Shown piece by piece: positions 52,755 to 61,860 of a stretch of DNA of 64,000 bases. The DNA comes from Arthrobacter sp. (lineage in GTDB: Bacteria > Actinomycetota > Actinomycetes > Actinomycetales > Micrococcaceae). The stretch covers positions 17,954-81,953 of the forward strand of contig JAHFUZ010000018.1 in NCBI GenBank assembly GCA_023264815.1, given 5' to 3'. Made by a program: the position numbers and the translations under genes. Within the stretch, counting starts at the first letter, position 1. Each line of letters begins with the position of its first letter. The notes under the pieces are model-generated. The model made no database searches, was not told where the DNA came from, and was given only the letters and a program-made list of their open reading frames with translations.

Positions 52755-53480
52755 CTAGTGGCCCATCCCCAGGCCGCCGTCCACCGGAATGACAGCGCCG
52801 GAAATGTAGGCCGCCTCGTCGCTGGCGATCCACCGGACCACGTTTGCCACTTCCGATGCCTCGGCAAACCGGCCGGCAGGGATGCTGGCGAGGTAGTCCT
52901 TCTGGGTTGCTTCCGGAAGTTCCGCGGTCATGTCCGTGTTGATGAAGCCGGGTGCCACCACGTTGGCGGTGATGCCGCGGGAGCCGAGTTCGCGGGTCAG
53001 CGAGCGGGCCACGCCCACCAGCCCGGCCTTGGACGCGGAGTAGTTGATCTGGCCGGGGGCACCGTACAGCCCGGAAACGGAGGAGATCAGGACCACGCGG
53101 CCCTTCCGCAGCCGGATCATCCCCTTGGAGGCGCGCTTGATGACGCGGAACGCGCCGGTCAGGTTGGTGTCGATGACGGAGGCGAAATCGTCTTCGCTCA
53201 TCCGCAGCAGGAGAGTGTCCTTGGTGATCCCGGCGTTGGCCACCAGCACCTCCACCGGACCGTGGGCAGCCTCGACCTCGGTGAAGGCAGCATCCACCGA
53301 TGCTTCATCGGTGACATCGGCCTTGACGCCCAGGATCCCGTCCGGCAGTTCCGACTCGCTCCTGTACGTGACCGCCACCTTGTCGCCGTTGGCCAGGAAG
53401 GCCTTGGCGATGGCCAGCCCAATGCCACGGTTGCCTCCGGTGATAAGGACGCTGCGGGCTGTGGTGGCTGCTTCAGACAT
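52755..53480 (-). CDS. fabG: 3-oxoacyl-ACP reductase
   Basis: NADPH-dependent 3-oxoacyl-ACP reductase of the SDR family, 241 residues. TGGNRGIG, NAGITKDTLLLRM, S in LISSVSG and YSASKAGL are all present with normal spacing, as is the C-terminal ISGAVIPVDGGLGMGH. The start is ATG 53480 with GGAG six nt upstream. Its role is probably fatty-acid elongation, as this genus usually has such a single-domain FabG next to a second SDR. Confidence 0.93.
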   Translation of the reverse strand: MSEAATTARSVLITGGNRGIGLAIAKAFLANGDKVAVTYRSESELPDGILGVKADVTDEASVDAAFTEVEAAHGPVEVLVANAGITKDTLLLRMSEDDFASVIDTNLTGAFRVIKRASKGMIRLRKGRVVLISSVSGLYGAPGQINYSASKAGLVGVARSLTRELGSRGITANVVAPGFINTDMTAELPEATQKDYLASIPAGRFAEASEVANVVRWIASDEAAYISGAVIPVDGGLGMGH

Positions 53481-53586
53481 AAGACGCTCCGGGATCTGCG
53501 GCAGGAATCACCGCGTAGAAAAGAGTGGGATTTTTACTGCCTCCGATCTTAGCCTCCGTTTGGGTGCGTCTGCCGATGGTGGGAGA

Positions 53587-53625
53587 ATGAAGGGAAGCCT
53601 TTGGAGCGTGATCAAACAGCCGTGA
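53587..53625 (+). CDS. Candidate 12-codon leader ORF before DUF3099 gene
   Basis: ATG to TGA encodes MKGSLWSVIKQP. A GGGAG lies just before the ATG and GATGGT six nt before it. Its stop overlaps the GTG start of the next gene (CCGTGACC), so coupling is possible. Too short to test by homology. Confidence 0.35.
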   Translation: MKGSLWSVIKQP

Positions 53626-54059
53626 CCTCGATGAACCAAGCGGGACAGCCCCTGCCCGGAGACCCCCAGCGGTTCTCCAGGGATACGGGCGTGCACAGCA
53701 TCACGGACGCCGCGTCCGCCCATTCCGAGGACATGCACCGGCGGATGGTCAAGTACGCGCTGGCGATGGGCATCAGGATGGTCTGCCTCGTCCTCATCTT
53801 TGTGGTGGATGGCTGGTTCAAGCTTTTGATGGTTGCCGGCGCGGTGTTCCTTCCCTGGATCGCGGTGGTCATCGCCAACGGCAGCGACAAAGCCGAAGTC
53901 CACAGCGACTCGCTCCTGGACTCAGCGCCGCTCGCTGAACTGGAAAATCCGGCATGGATGACGGCGGAAGACGGGGATGCGTCCCCCGTACTCCAGGGCG
54001 AAGTGATTAATGATGACGACGACGAACCAACGCACGGACAGGAACGGCGCGCCTCATGA
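53622..54059 (+). CDS. DUF3099 family membrane protein
   Basis: A 145-residue protein with two membrane helices (ALAMGIRMVCLVLIFVVDGW and KLLMVAGAVFLPWIAVVIA) and an acidic C-terminus. It is a member of the actinobacterial DUF3099 family; function unknown. GTG 53622 is chosen for its overlap with the leader ORF; TTG 53601 and ATG 53631 are alternatives. Its stop overlaps the next start (ATGA). Position ahead of SURF1 hints at a link with respiratory-chain assembly, by context only. Confidence 0.8.
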   Translation: MTSMNQAGQPLPGDPQRFSRDTGVHSITDAASAHSEDMHRRMVKYALAMGIRMVCLVLIFVVDGWFKLLMVAGAVFLPWIAVVIANGSDKAEVHSDSLLDSAPLAELENPAWMTAEDGDASPVLQGEVINDDDDEPTHGQERRAS

Positions 54060-54331
54060 ACGTTTTTGACCTGGCAGCAGGGACGGCCGGTCCCTCGCCA
54101 GCCACGGCTGCAGTATGCGCCCGGAAAGCCTGCCGCGCAGACGCTTCCTGGCAGCTGCTGTGGAACAACCCGAAGATCCACACGCCTGAACGCCGCAAAA
54201 TCTGGCTCGCATGCGACGACCACCGTCCCTGGCTCGAGGACTACCTCCAGACCCGGGGGCTGTGGAAGGAAACCGCGGTGCTCGTCCCTGGGCGGGAACC
54301 AGGCATGTCGCCGGCCGGGCAGGACGGCTGA
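54056..54331 (+). CDS. Small conserved protein with putative zinc site
   Basis: A 91-residue protein without recognised function. C21, C26, C53 and H56 (CARKAC ... LACDDH) form a pattern suited to zinc. The middle WQLLWNNPKIHTPERRKIWL is strongly basic and aromatic. Similar actinobacterial proteins have been annotated acetone carboxylase, which the size and sequence do not support. It overlaps DUF3099 by four nt, and the SURF1 ATG follows directly after its stop codon, so the three are translated together. Confidence 0.8.
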   Translation: MNVFDLAAGTAGPSPATAAVCARKACRADASWQLLWNNPKIHTPERRKIWLACDDHRPWLEDYLQTRGLWKETAVLVPGREPGMSPAGQDG

Positions 54332-55225
54332 ATGTACCGCTTCCTCTTTTCCAGCAAGTGGCTGGGATACCTGCTCCTCGCCGCGATCTTCGCTTCGGCC
54401 TGCGTGTTCCTGGGCCGATGGCAGATGGACCGCCGCGCAGAGACGCTCGCCGAAATCAACCGCGTTGTCACCAACTACTCCGCAACCCCCCTCTCCTTCG
54501 ACCAGGCAAGGGGCGAATTCTCCGCGCTGGACCCTGCCAGGGAATGGACGCAGGTGGAGCTCAAGGGCACCTACGACATCGACGGCCAGCGGATTGTCCG
54601 CAACCGCCCGCTCAATGGGCAGCCGGGCTACGAAGTGGTTGTCCCGTTCAAGCTTGAGTCCGGCGAAACCGTGGTGATCGACCGGGGCTGGCTGCCCATC
54701 GGCAACAGGAACCCCGGCAGCCCTGACTCCATCCCGGCACCCCCGGCCGGGCAGGTCACCGCCGTGGTCAGGCTGAAGCACGGTGAACCGCGGCTCGACC
54801 GCGGCGCCCCGGACGGCCAGCTCGCCTCCATCGACCTGCCCGCCTATGCGGAGCAGCTGGGTTACCCGGTCCTGACCGGCGCCTACGGCCAGCTGGCCTC
54901 CGAGTCGCCTGCCCCGGCCGAGTCGCCGCTATCCTTCCCGAAACCGGCCACCGAAGAGGGAACCCACCTGTCGTATTCCCTGCAATGGTTCGCGTTCGGC
55001 GTGCTGATGTTTGTGGGCTTCGGCTACGCCGCCCGCCAGCAGGCGCGCAATGCCGCCATCGATGCCGAAGAAGAGTCCGAAAGTGCCGACGCGTCCCTCG
55101 ATTCCGGCAGCGCGGTCCACTCCGCCGCAGCGGCAGCCCGCCGTCGTCCGCCCGTGACCCGCAAGCGTAAGCACCCCACCTCAGAAGAAGAGGAAGACGC
55201 CCTCCTCGACGCCCAGGGCTACTAG
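54332..55225 (+). CDS. SURF1 family cytochrome oxidase biogenesis protein
   Basis: A 297-residue membrane protein that supports heme insertion into aa3-type cytochrome oxidase. It has one membrane helix at each end (LLLAAIFASACVFLGRWQMD; QWFAFGVLMFVGFGYAARQQ) and the SURF1 signatures VRNRPLNGQPGYEVVVPF, VIDRGWLPIGN and the YSLQWFAFG motif before the second helix. A 60-residue acidic and basic tail follows. It is the last gene of the DUF3099 operon. ATG 54332 directly abuts the preceding stop (TGA|ATG). Confidence 0.92.
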   Translation: MYRFLFSSKWLGYLLLAAIFASACVFLGRWQMDRRAETLAEINRVVTNYSATPLSFDQARGEFSALDPAREWTQVELKGTYDIDGQRIVRNRPLNGQPGYEVVVPFKLESGETVVIDRGWLPIGNRNPGSPDSIPAPPAGQVTAVVRLKHGEPRLDRGAPDGQLASIDLPAYAEQLGYPVLTGAYGQLASESPAPAESPLSFPKPATEEGTHLSYSLQWFAFGVLMFVGFGYAARQQARNAAIDAEEESESADASLDSGSAVHSAAAAARRRPPVTRKRKHPTSEEEEDALLDAQGY

Positions 55226-55279
55226 CCACGTTCGCCGCGGAACGGACTGAACCACGGCGCGCGGATCAGCCAGGGAGGC

Positions 55280-56878
55280 CTAAGCCAAGGTAATGAGGTC
55301 CAGGTAGTCTTCGTTCCAGTGGTCCTCGACCCCGTCGGGAAGCAGGACAACACGCTCGGGGTTGAGGGCTTCCACTGCGCCTTCGTCGTGGCTGACGAGG
55401 ACGACGGCGCCGGTGTAGTTGCGCAGCGCGCCGAGGATTTCGGCGCGGCTGGCCGGGTCCAGGTTGTTGGTGGGCTCGTCGAGGAGGAGCACGTTGGCGC
55501 TGGACGCAACGATGGTGGCGAGGGCCAGGCGGGTCTTCTCACCGCCGGAGAGCACGCCGGCGGGCTTGTCGACGTCGTCCCCGGAGAACAGGAACGAGCC
55601 CAGGATTCCGCGGACCTCGGCGTCCTTCATGTCCGGGGCGGAGGACCGCATGTTTTCCAGCACCGACCGGTTCACGTCCAGGGTGTCGTGTTCCTGGGCG
55701 TAGTAACCCACCTTGAGGCCGTGCCCGGCGACAACTTCACCGGTGTCCGGCTTGTCCACGCCGGCCAGCATCCGCAGCAGGGTGGTTTTGCCGGCGCCGT
55801 TCAGCCCGAGGATGACCACCTTGGAGCCGCGGTCGATCGCAAGGTCCACGTCCGTGAAGATCTCCAGCGAACCGTAGGACTTGCTGAGGCCTTCGGCCGT
55901 GAGCGGGGTCTTGCCGCACGGTGACGGGTCCGGGAACCGCAGGGCTGCCACGCGGTCGTTCTCACGGACTGCTTCCAGGCCGCTGAGCAGGCGCTCGGCC
56001 CGCTTGGCCATGTTCTGCGCGGCAACGGCCTTGGTGGCCTTGGCACGCATTTTGTTGGCCTGGTCGAACAGGACCTGGGCCTTCTTCTCGGCATTGGCGC
56101 GTTCACGCTTGCGTGCACGCTCATCGGTTTCACGCTGGGTGAGGTAGCGCTTCCAGTCCATGTTGTAGAAATCGATCTGCGCGCGGTTGGCGTCCAGCAG
56201 GAAGACCTTGTTAACGGTGGCTTCCAGGAGTTCGGTGTCGTGGCTGATCACGATCAGGCCGCCCTGGTGGTTCTTCAGGAAGTCACGCAGCCACGCGATG
56301 GAGTCTGCATCGAGGTGGTTGGTGGGCTCGTCGAGGAGCATGGTCTCGGCGTCCGAGTAAAGAATCCGGGCCAGTTCGACACGGCGGCGCTGGCCACCGG
56401 AGAGGGTCTTCAGCGGCTGGTTGAGGATACGGTCCGGCAGGGCCAGGTTGGAGCAGATCGCGGCAGCTTCAGCCTCGGCCGCATAGCCGCCGGCCGCCAG
56501 GAATTCAGATTCCAGCCGGTCGTACCGGTTCATGGCCTTGCGCTGGACGTCGGCGTCCTCGCTGGCCATTTCGTCGTGCGCCTTGCGGAGCTTGCCCACC
56601 ACAATGTCCAGCCCGCGTGCCGCCAGGATGCGGTCCCGGGCCAGCTGTTCCATGTCAGGAGTGCGGGGATCCTGCGGCAGGTAGCCGATCTCGCCGGAGC
56701 GGGTGACTTTGCCCGCCGCCGGGAGGCCTTCACCTGCCAGGACGCGCGTGAGGGTCGTCTTACCGGCACCGTTCCTGCCCACGAGGCCGATCTTGTCGCC
56801 TTTATCGATGCGGAAGCTCACCTGGTCCATGAGGAGCCGGGCGCCGGCGCGCAGTTCAAGATCCTGGACAGTAATCAC
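55280..56878 (-). CDS. ABC-F family ATP-binding protein
   Basis: A 532-residue translation-associated ATPase of the ABC-F class with two nucleotide-binding domains and no membrane part. Walker A motifs are GRNGAGKTT and GLNGAGKTT, signatures LSGGQRRRVELARIL and LSGGEKTRLALATI, and Walker B LLDEPTNHLD and LLDEPTNNLD. The interdomain linker, rich in Arg and Lys (TDERARKRERANAEKKAQ), is the P-site tRNA-interacting segment. It could rescue stalled ribosomes or protect against antibiotics. Start GTG 56878. Confidence 0.92.
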   Translation of the reverse strand: MITVQDLELRAGARLLMDQVSFRIDKGDKIGLVGRNGAGKTTLTRVLAGEGLPAAGKVTRSGEIGYLPQDPRTPDMEQLARDRILAARGLDIVVGKLRKAHDEMASEDADVQRKAMNRYDRLESEFLAAGGYAAEAEAAAICSNLALPDRILNQPLKTLSGGQRRRVELARILYSDAETMLLDEPTNHLDADSIAWLRDFLKNHQGGLIVISHDTELLEATVNKVFLLDANRAQIDFYNMDWKRYLTQRETDERARKRERANAEKKAQVLFDQANKMRAKATKAVAAQNMAKRAERLLSGLEAVRENDRVAALRFPDPSPCGKTPLTAEGLSKSYGSLEIFTDVDLAIDRGSKVVILGLNGAGKTTLLRMLAGVDKPDTGEVVAGHGLKVGYYAQEHDTLDVNRSVLENMRSSAPDMKDAEVRGILGSFLFSGDDVDKPAGVLSGGEKTRLALATIVASSANVLLLDEPTNNLDPASRAEILGALRNYTGAVVLVSHDEGAVEALNPERVVLLPDGVEDHWNEDYLDLITLA

Positions 56879-57115
56879 AGCAGGTAAGGCCTTTCACAAC
56901 AGGGAAACGCCGCAGCTCAACGGATGGTGTCTGGTTGCAGCCGGGCAGAATGGCCGGACAGAACGGCCTTTCCAAGTCTACCGGCCACAGCTTCACCCCA
57001 TAACCGTGCCCCCGCGGCCCGCCCTTGTGGCCAGGATTCAGCGTACGGGTGTTCGTTTAGTAGATCCCCTACAAAATAGCGCCCGACGGCGGCCGGTAAC
57101 GTCAGGAGCATCCCC

Positions 57116-57142
57116 ATGCTGTGCTTCTACACCACTGAATAG
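57116..57142 (+). CDS. Candidate 8-codon leader ORF before bioY
   Basis: ATG to TAG encodes MLCFYTTE. AGGAG lies seven nt upstream, a better site than that of bioY. Its stop overlaps AGGA, which serves bioY. This could tie bioY translation to that of the leader; nothing more can be shown. Confidence 0.3.
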   Translation: MLCFYTTE

Positions 57143-57149
57143 GACTCCC

Positions 57150-57779
57150 ATGAGCCAGACTGACACTGCCATCACCGGCCCCGCTTCCCAAGCCCGCGGC
57201 CGCTGGAACGCTACCGACCTCGGCCTGATCGCCGTCTTCGCTGCTTTGGTAGCCGGCTCCGCGCTGGTCCCCGGCATCGCGGCCAACGTTTTCGGCGTGC
57301 CCATTACCTTCCAGACTCTCGCGGTGATGCTCACGGGACTGATGCTTGGCCCCGCACGGGGATTCGCCGCCGTCGGCCTTTACACCCTGCTGGGTCTGGC
57401 CGGGCTGCCGATCTTCAGCCAGGGCCGCAGCGGCCTGGGCATCCTGGCCGGGCCGTCCGCCGGCTACATCATTGCGTTCCCGCTCGCCGCGGCGCTGGTG
57501 GGCTGGCTTGCCACCGTGGTGATCCGCCGCACCACCCGTGCACGCGCACTCTGGTTCTTCCTGGCCGCGACGGTGACCAGCATCACCCTGGTCCACACCC
57601 TGGGCGTGCTGGGCATGGCACTGAACTCCAAGGCTACCCTCGGCGAGGCGTTCCTGGCCGACCTTGTCTTCTACCCCGGAGACGTCATCAAGAACTGCCT
57701 CGCCGCCGTGATCGCCGTCGCCCTGCACCGTGCCTTCCCCGACCTGCTGGTCCGCCGCGTGAAGCGGATCAGCGCCTAA
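57150..57779 (+). CDS. bioY: Biotin ECF transporter S component BioY
   Basis: Substrate-binding membrane subunit for biotin uptake, 209 residues with about six helices. Signature parts are LIAVFAALVAGSALVPGI, GVPITFQTLAVMLTGLMLGP and GLPIFSQGRSGLGILAGPSAGYI with the conserved FxxG-GPxxGYI region. AGGA lies five nt before ATG 57150; the frame is open from 56703 without similarity. It forms an operon with the ATPase and EcfT genes. No BirA or BioQ site was recognised upstream. Confidence 0.95.
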   Translation: MSQTDTAITGPASQARGRWNATDLGLIAVFAALVAGSALVPGIAANVFGVPITFQTLAVMLTGLMLGPARGFAAVGLYTLLGLAGLPIFSQGRSGLGILAGPSAGYIIAFPLAAALVGWLATVVIRRTTRARALWFFLAATVTSITLVHTLGVLGMALNSKATLGEAFLADLVFYPGDVIKNCLAAVIAVALHRAFPDLLVRRVKRISA

Positions 57780-57785
57780 GCAACC

Positions 57786-58502
57786 ATGGCAACACTTTCC
57801 TTCCAGGACGCCACGGTGGCCGTGGCCGTGGACAGCTCCCCGGACCCCAAAACCCTGCTGGCAGGCGTCACCCTCGAACTGACGGAACAGCGCATCGGCG
57901 TCATCGGAGCCAACGGATCCGGCAAGTCCACTCTGCTGCGGCTGATTAACGGCCTGGTCCAGCCAACGTCCGGGACGGTATCGGTGAACGGCGCTGATAC
58001 CGTCCGGGCGGTGCGCGCGGTCCGCAGGCAGGTGGGCTTCGTCTTCACCGATCCCCTGTCCCAGCTGGTCATGCCCACCGGGCGCGAGGATGTGGAACTC
58101 TCGCTCCGGCGTTCCGTACGGAACGGTCCGGAACGCCGGCAGCTGGCAGAGAATGCGCTGAACCGGTTTGGGCTGCTGGGCCTCGCGGACCAGAGCATCT
58201 ATGAGCTCTCCGGCGGGGAACGCCAGCTGATGGCCCTGGCCGCCGTCCTGGCGGTCAACCCCTCCGTGCTGGTACTCGATGAGCCCTCCACCCTGCTGGA
58301 CCTGCGGAACCGTGAGCTCCTGCGCCGCACCCTGGCCGGGCTCGACGAGCAGATCATCATGTCCACCCACGACCTTGACCTGGCCCGCGAGATGGACCGG
58401 GTGCTGGTGGTGGAGGCCGGGCGTGTGGTGTTCGACGGCGGACCGGCGGCCGCGGTGGAACAGTACCGGGCGCTGTGCGCCACGGGGCTGGCGGCACCGT
58501 GA
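57786..58502 (+). CDS. bioM: Biotin ECF transporter ATPase
   Basis: A 238-residue energy-coupling ATPase. Walker A GANGSGKST, signature ELSGGERQLMALAAVLA and Walker B LVLDEPSTLLD are present; the Q-loop FTDPLSQLVMPT is typical of CbiO/BioM. It starts seven nt after the bioY stop, and its stop overlaps the bioN start (GTGA). Together with bioY and bioN it forms a dedicated three-part biotin importer. Confidence 0.93.
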   Translation: MATLSFQDATVAVAVDSSPDPKTLLAGVTLELTEQRIGVIGANGSGKSTLLRLINGLVQPTSGTVSVNGADTVRAVRAVRRQVGFVFTDPLSQLVMPTGREDVELSLRRSVRNGPERRQLAENALNRFGLLGLADQSIYELSGGERQLMALAAVLAVNPSVLVLDEPSTLLDLRNRELLRRTLAGLDEQIIMSTHDLDLAREMDRVLVVEAGRVVFDGGPAAAVEQYRALCATGLAAP

Positions 58503-59122
58503 GAGGGCACGGCTTCCTGCTGGCCAACTATGTGCCGGGAAACTCACTCGTCCACCGGACCCCGCTGGCAGTGAAGTTCCTGCTGGTGATGGGTTGTGGC
58601 CTGGCCTCATTCCTGATCATTGACTGGCTGGTGTCCGCCGCCGTCTTCGCGGTGATGTGCGGGCTGTACCTGCTGACGGGGGCGGGTCCGCACCGGCTCT
58701 TCGGCGCCGTCCGGCCGCTGCTGGCAGTCCTGCTGGTGATCGGACTGTTCCAATGGTGGCAGCTGGGCGGACCCACGGCGGCCCGGATTGTGCTGAACAT
58801 CCTGGTGTGTGTGGTGGCAGCTTCCTTGCTGACGGCCACCACCCCCATGCAGCGGCTGCTGGACGGTGTGGTCTCCCTGGCCACGCCCCTGCGCCGTTTC
58901 GGAGCGGATCCTGAGCGCTTTGCCCTGACCATCGGTGTGATGCTGCGAAGCATCCCGTATATCGCCGGCGCTTTCGCTGACGTCCGCGATTCGGCCCGCG
59001 CCCGCGGGCTGGAGCGGAATCCCCGGGCCCTGGTGCTTCCCGTCTTCATCACCACCGTGGCGTACGCGCGCCAGACCGGCGAGGCACTGGCGGCCCGGGG
59101 ACTCGGTGAGGCGGAGGACTGA
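58499..59122 (+). CDS. bioN: Biotin ECF transporter T component
   Basis: A 207-residue transmembrane coupling subunit. It has about five helices, and the coupling motif near the end is SARARGLE (the conserved Ala-Arg-Gly box that contacts the ATPase). Start GTG 58499 overlaps the bioM stop by four nt. The N-terminal NYVPGNSLVHRTPLAVKFLL is typical of EcfT/BioN proteins. A near-perfect hairpin follows before the convergent thiolase. Confidence 0.9.
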   Translation: MRGHGFLLANYVPGNSLVHRTPLAVKFLLVMGCGLASFLIIDWLVSAAVFAVMCGLYLLTGAGPHRLFGAVRPLLAVLLVIGLFQWWQLGGPTAARIVLNILVCVVAASLLTATTPMQRLLDGVVSLATPLRRFGADPERFALTIGVMLRSIPYIAGAFADVRDSARARGLERNPRALVLPVFITTVAYARQTGEALAARGLGEAED

Positions 59123-59142
59123 CTGTTCCCCCGCCGTCGAAC

Positions 59143-59189
59143 GGTGACGTCTCGTCGCTAAGACAAGCCCTTAGCGCCGAGAAGTCGCC
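59143..59189. terminator. Hairpin between bioN and thiolase gene
   Basis: Two 20-nt arms match at 17 of 20 positions around ACAAGCC; the core CGCTAAG / CTTAGCG is exact. The second arm overlaps the end of the thiolase gene. It lies between convergent genes. Confidence 0.5.
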
Positions 59190-60433
59190 GCTCGGTCCGT
59201 GATGGCTTCGTAGCGCAGCAATGCCGCGGTGCCCATGCCGCCCGCGATACTAATGAGAGCCAGCGCCAACGATTGCTGCTTCCCGGCTCGGCGTGCCTGG
59301 GCAAGCAGCCGCGTCACCAGCACAGCCCCTGATGCCCCGTACGCATGGCCCAGCGCCAGCGCCCCGCCGTCGGCGTTAACCCGGCCGGCATCAATGCCCA
59401 GCCGGTCCAGGCAGGCCAGGGTCTGCGAGGCGAAGGCTTCGTTGAATTCCACGAGATCCACATCGGCCGCCGGGACGTCCGCGGCCGCCAGCAGGCGGTG
59501 CGCCGCGTCCGCCGCGCCGATGCCCAGCAGCTCAGGGTCCACACCGGCCGTGTCTGTGGCCACCACCAGGAGCCCATCGGCCGCGCCCAGTTCCCGTGCC
59601 CGCGCCAGGGAAGTAATCACGACGGCGGAGGCGGCGTCCGCGTCGAAGCAGGAGTTCCCGGCGGTGACAGTTCCGCCGTCCACGAAGGCCGCGGGGAACC
59701 GCGCCAGAACTGACGCATTAAGACCCCGCCGGGGACCGTCGTCCGCACCGACGGTGCCGGACCGGGTCTCCAGCGGTGTGATCTCATCGTTGAAACGGCC
59801 TGCCGCGGCTGCGGCCAGGGCACGCTGGTGACTGAGCAGTGCCAGGGCATCCTGCCGTGACCTGCCGATCCCAAAGTAAGCCGCCACATTTTCGGCAGCC
59901 ACCCCCATGTCCGGGTCACCATAGCTGAGCGGCACAAACTGTGCCCGGGCGAAGAAGTCAGGCCCGCCGTCGTCGTTCCGGTACGCACGCAGGGGCGCGG
60001 TGCTGATGCTTTCCACTCCCCCGGCCAGATAGACCGCATTCCCGCCGGCGGCCACCAGCTTGGCAGCGAGGACAATCGCATCCAGGCCCGATCCGCATTG
60101 CCGGTCCACCGTCACGCCGGGCACTGTCACCGGGAGCCCGGCTTCGAGCAGCGCCAGCCTGGCCACGTTGCCGCCGGCACCCACGGCGTTGCCGATCACC
60201 ACATCGGCCACCGCGTCAGGGCCAAGATGGGCGTCGGTCAGCAGTTGCCTGAGGACGGGCGCCAGCAGCTGGTGCGCCCGCAGGTCTTTGAGCTTCCCGT
60301 TGGCCCGGCAGACCGGACTGCGCCGGGCTGCGATGATCACCGGCTGGCGGTCTGCCGGCAGGTCGGTTTCCGCGCCTGACGGGGCCATCGCGGTGTCAGG
60401 CGCCCAGGCGGCGGACACGCTGGTCCCGGTCAT
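59171..60433 (-). CDS. Thiolase family protein lacking the second active-site Cys
   Basis: A 420-residue thiolase-fold protein. The nucleophile C113 is intact (DRQCGSGLD), and the NEAFA and [14 protein letters not shown] loops are present. The second catalytic Cys, normally in CxGGGMG or CAGGGQG, is Ser395 (ISIAGGMG). The protein could be a condensing enzyme with altered chemistry or use a partner. Its ATG lies 38 nt inside the end of the acyl-CoA ligase gene; ATG 60388, after that stop, is an alternative. Both genes form a two-gene operon. Confidence 0.85.
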   Translation of the reverse strand: MTGTSVSAAWAPDTAMAPSGAETDLPADRQPVIIAARRSPVCRANGKLKDLRAHQLLAPVLRQLLTDAHLGPDAVADVVIGNAVGAGGNVARLALLEAGLPVTVPGVTVDRQCGSGLDAIVLAAKLVAAGGNAVYLAGGVESISTAPLRAYRNDDGGPDFFARAQFVPLSYGDPDMGVAAENVAAYFGIGRSRQDALALLSHQRALAAAAAGRFNDEITPLETRSGTVGADDGPRRGLNASVLARFPAAFVDGGTVTAGNSCFDADAASAVVITSLARARELGAADGLLVVATDTAGVDPELLGIGAADAAHRLLAAADVPAADVDLVEFNEAFASQTLACLDRLGIDAGRVNADGGALALGHAYGASGAVLVTRLLAQARRAGKQQSLALALISIAGGMGTAALLRYEAITDRAATSRR

Positions 60434-61799
60434 TGATCCAGTCCAAAAGCATGGTCCGGCTGATCTTGCCGCGGTCCGTGATGGGCAGCTCCGCCAGGCA
60501 GAAGTACTGCACCGGGCGCTTGTCGCGCGCCAGGATATTTTCGAGCCCGGCTTTCAGCTGTGTGGCACTGATTCCGCCATGGGCCGGGACCACACCCGCC
60601 ACCACCCGCTGGCCACGGATGTCATCGGGCATGCCGGCCGCGATGGCGGCCGTGACGCCGGGGACTGAAGCCAGCGCCAGTTCCACTTCGTGCGGATAGA
60701 CGTTCTTCCCCGATGTGACGATCATGTCCGCGCGCCGGCCCAGGATGTGCAGCTCACAGTCTGCCAGGTATCCCTGGTCGCCCACGGTGAACCATCCGTT
60801 GAAGGACCGGAGGGCCTGTCCGTCGTCACCCCAGACATAACCGTTGCTCACCATGGCGCTGCGGACGCAGATATTGCCCACTTGGGCGTCCGGCAATTCG
60901 GAACCGGCGTCGTCGAGGATGCGGACCTGCACGCCCGGGAAGGCCCGGCCGATGCCGGTGCCGCCGGAATCGGGTTCCCCGGCGCGAAGTCCCACGCCGG
61001 ACACAAAACTCAGTTCGGAGGCGCCGTAGTATTCGTAGATGGTGGCGTTCGGAGCCCACCGGCGCGCCGCCTCGAGGGTGCGGGCGTCAAGCTTTGAACC
61101 CGCGCAGATGATGGTGCGGACCCCGGCGGCGTCCACGCCACCGGTCAGGCCGCGCTCACTGAGCAACCGCAGCATGGTGGGCACCAGGACCAGGCGCGTG
61201 ACGCCGTCGTGCGTGATGGCAGCGTGAACGTCACCGACGTCGAAACTCTCCAGCGTCTGGAACTCCGAGCCCGCATAGAGGCACTCAGCCAGGGCATAAA
61301 GGTTCAGGCTGGCAGCGAGGGGGCCCGGGGCCAGGGTCACATCGTCCTGCCGCAGTCCAAAGAACTCGATGGACGCCTCGAATGATTCACGCCATGACTG
61401 CCTGGACCGGGTAAATGCCTTCGGAACGGAGGTGGTACCAGACGTGAGCCCGATCAGGAAGGCCGATTCAGGGTTCCCGTCCGCCAGCGCGTCAGCCGGA
61501 GAGACGTGGCCTGGCTCGATCGACCCGGCCAGCCGTGAGCCGATCTCTTGGCGGAGCGGATCCGGCCAGGCCGGGTCCAGGACGGCACACTGCCGCTCGC
61601 CCGCCACCGCCGCCGCAAACCGGATGGCAAAGTTCACGGAGTTGGCTTCCGCCAGGACGGTGACTGCTGCGGAAGCAGGAACTGCGGCCGTGGCGGCGTC
61701 GCGGAGTTCCGCCCAGCGCACACGCCGGCCCGCTACCACGACGGCGGTGTCGTGAGGGCGTTCGTCGGCCCAGCGCTGGATCTTGTCGAGAAAAGGCAT
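60396..61799 (-). CDS. AMP-forming acyl-CoA synthetase-like protein
   Basis: A 467-residue adenylate-forming enzyme (ANL superfamily). The P-loop is LIGLTSGTTSVPKAF, the A4-A5 region IYEYYGASELSFVSG, the hinge GRRADMIVTSGKNVYPHEVE and the catalytic C-terminal Lys lies in TDRGKISRTML. The short length suggests a class near the long-chain or aryl ligases rather than acetyl-CoA synthetase. The acyl substrate cannot be read. ATG 61799 has TAAAGT seven nt upstream, a leaderless start. It overlaps the thiolase gene. Confidence 0.88.
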   Translation of the reverse strand: MPFLDKIQRWADERPHDTAVVVAGRRVRWAELRDAATAAVPASAAVTVLAEANSVNFAIRFAAAVAGERQCAVLDPAWPDPLRQEIGSRLAGSIEPGHVSPADALADGNPESAFLIGLTSGTTSVPKAFTRSRQSWRESFEASIEFFGLRQDDVTLAPGPLAASLNLYALAECLYAGSEFQTLESFDVGDVHAAITHDGVTRLVLVPTMLRLLSERGLTGGVDAAGVRTIICAGSKLDARTLEAARRWAPNATIYEYYGASELSFVSGVGLRAGEPDSGGTGIGRAFPGVQVRILDDAGSELPDAQVGNICVRSAMVSNGYVWGDDGQALRSFNGWFTVGDQGYLADCELHILGRRADMIVTSGKNVYPHEVELALASVPGVTAAIAAGMPDDIRGQRVVAGVVPAHGGISATQLKAGLENILARDKRPVQYFCLAELPITDRGKISRTMLLDWINDRDQRVRRLGA

Positions 61800-61860
61800 C
61801 GTCCCAACTTTACCGGCCTGCCACCGGTTATGACCTGCCGCCAGGGTCTATTGTGACTTC
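61800..61860. promoter_or_regulatory. Divergent leaderless promoters, acyl-CoA ligase and zinc peptidase
   Basis: TAAAGT (61807-61812, minus strand) is seven nt from the ligase ATG, and TATTGT (61849-61854) is six nt from the peptidase ATG. The 61-nt gap leaves room only for two overlapping promoters. Confidence 0.5.

Noticed and set aside
57018..57115. Possible BioQ or BirA operator upstream of bioY
   Set aside because: No TGAAC-N3-GTTAC-like or BirA-like palindrome could be found in the 130 nt before bioY.
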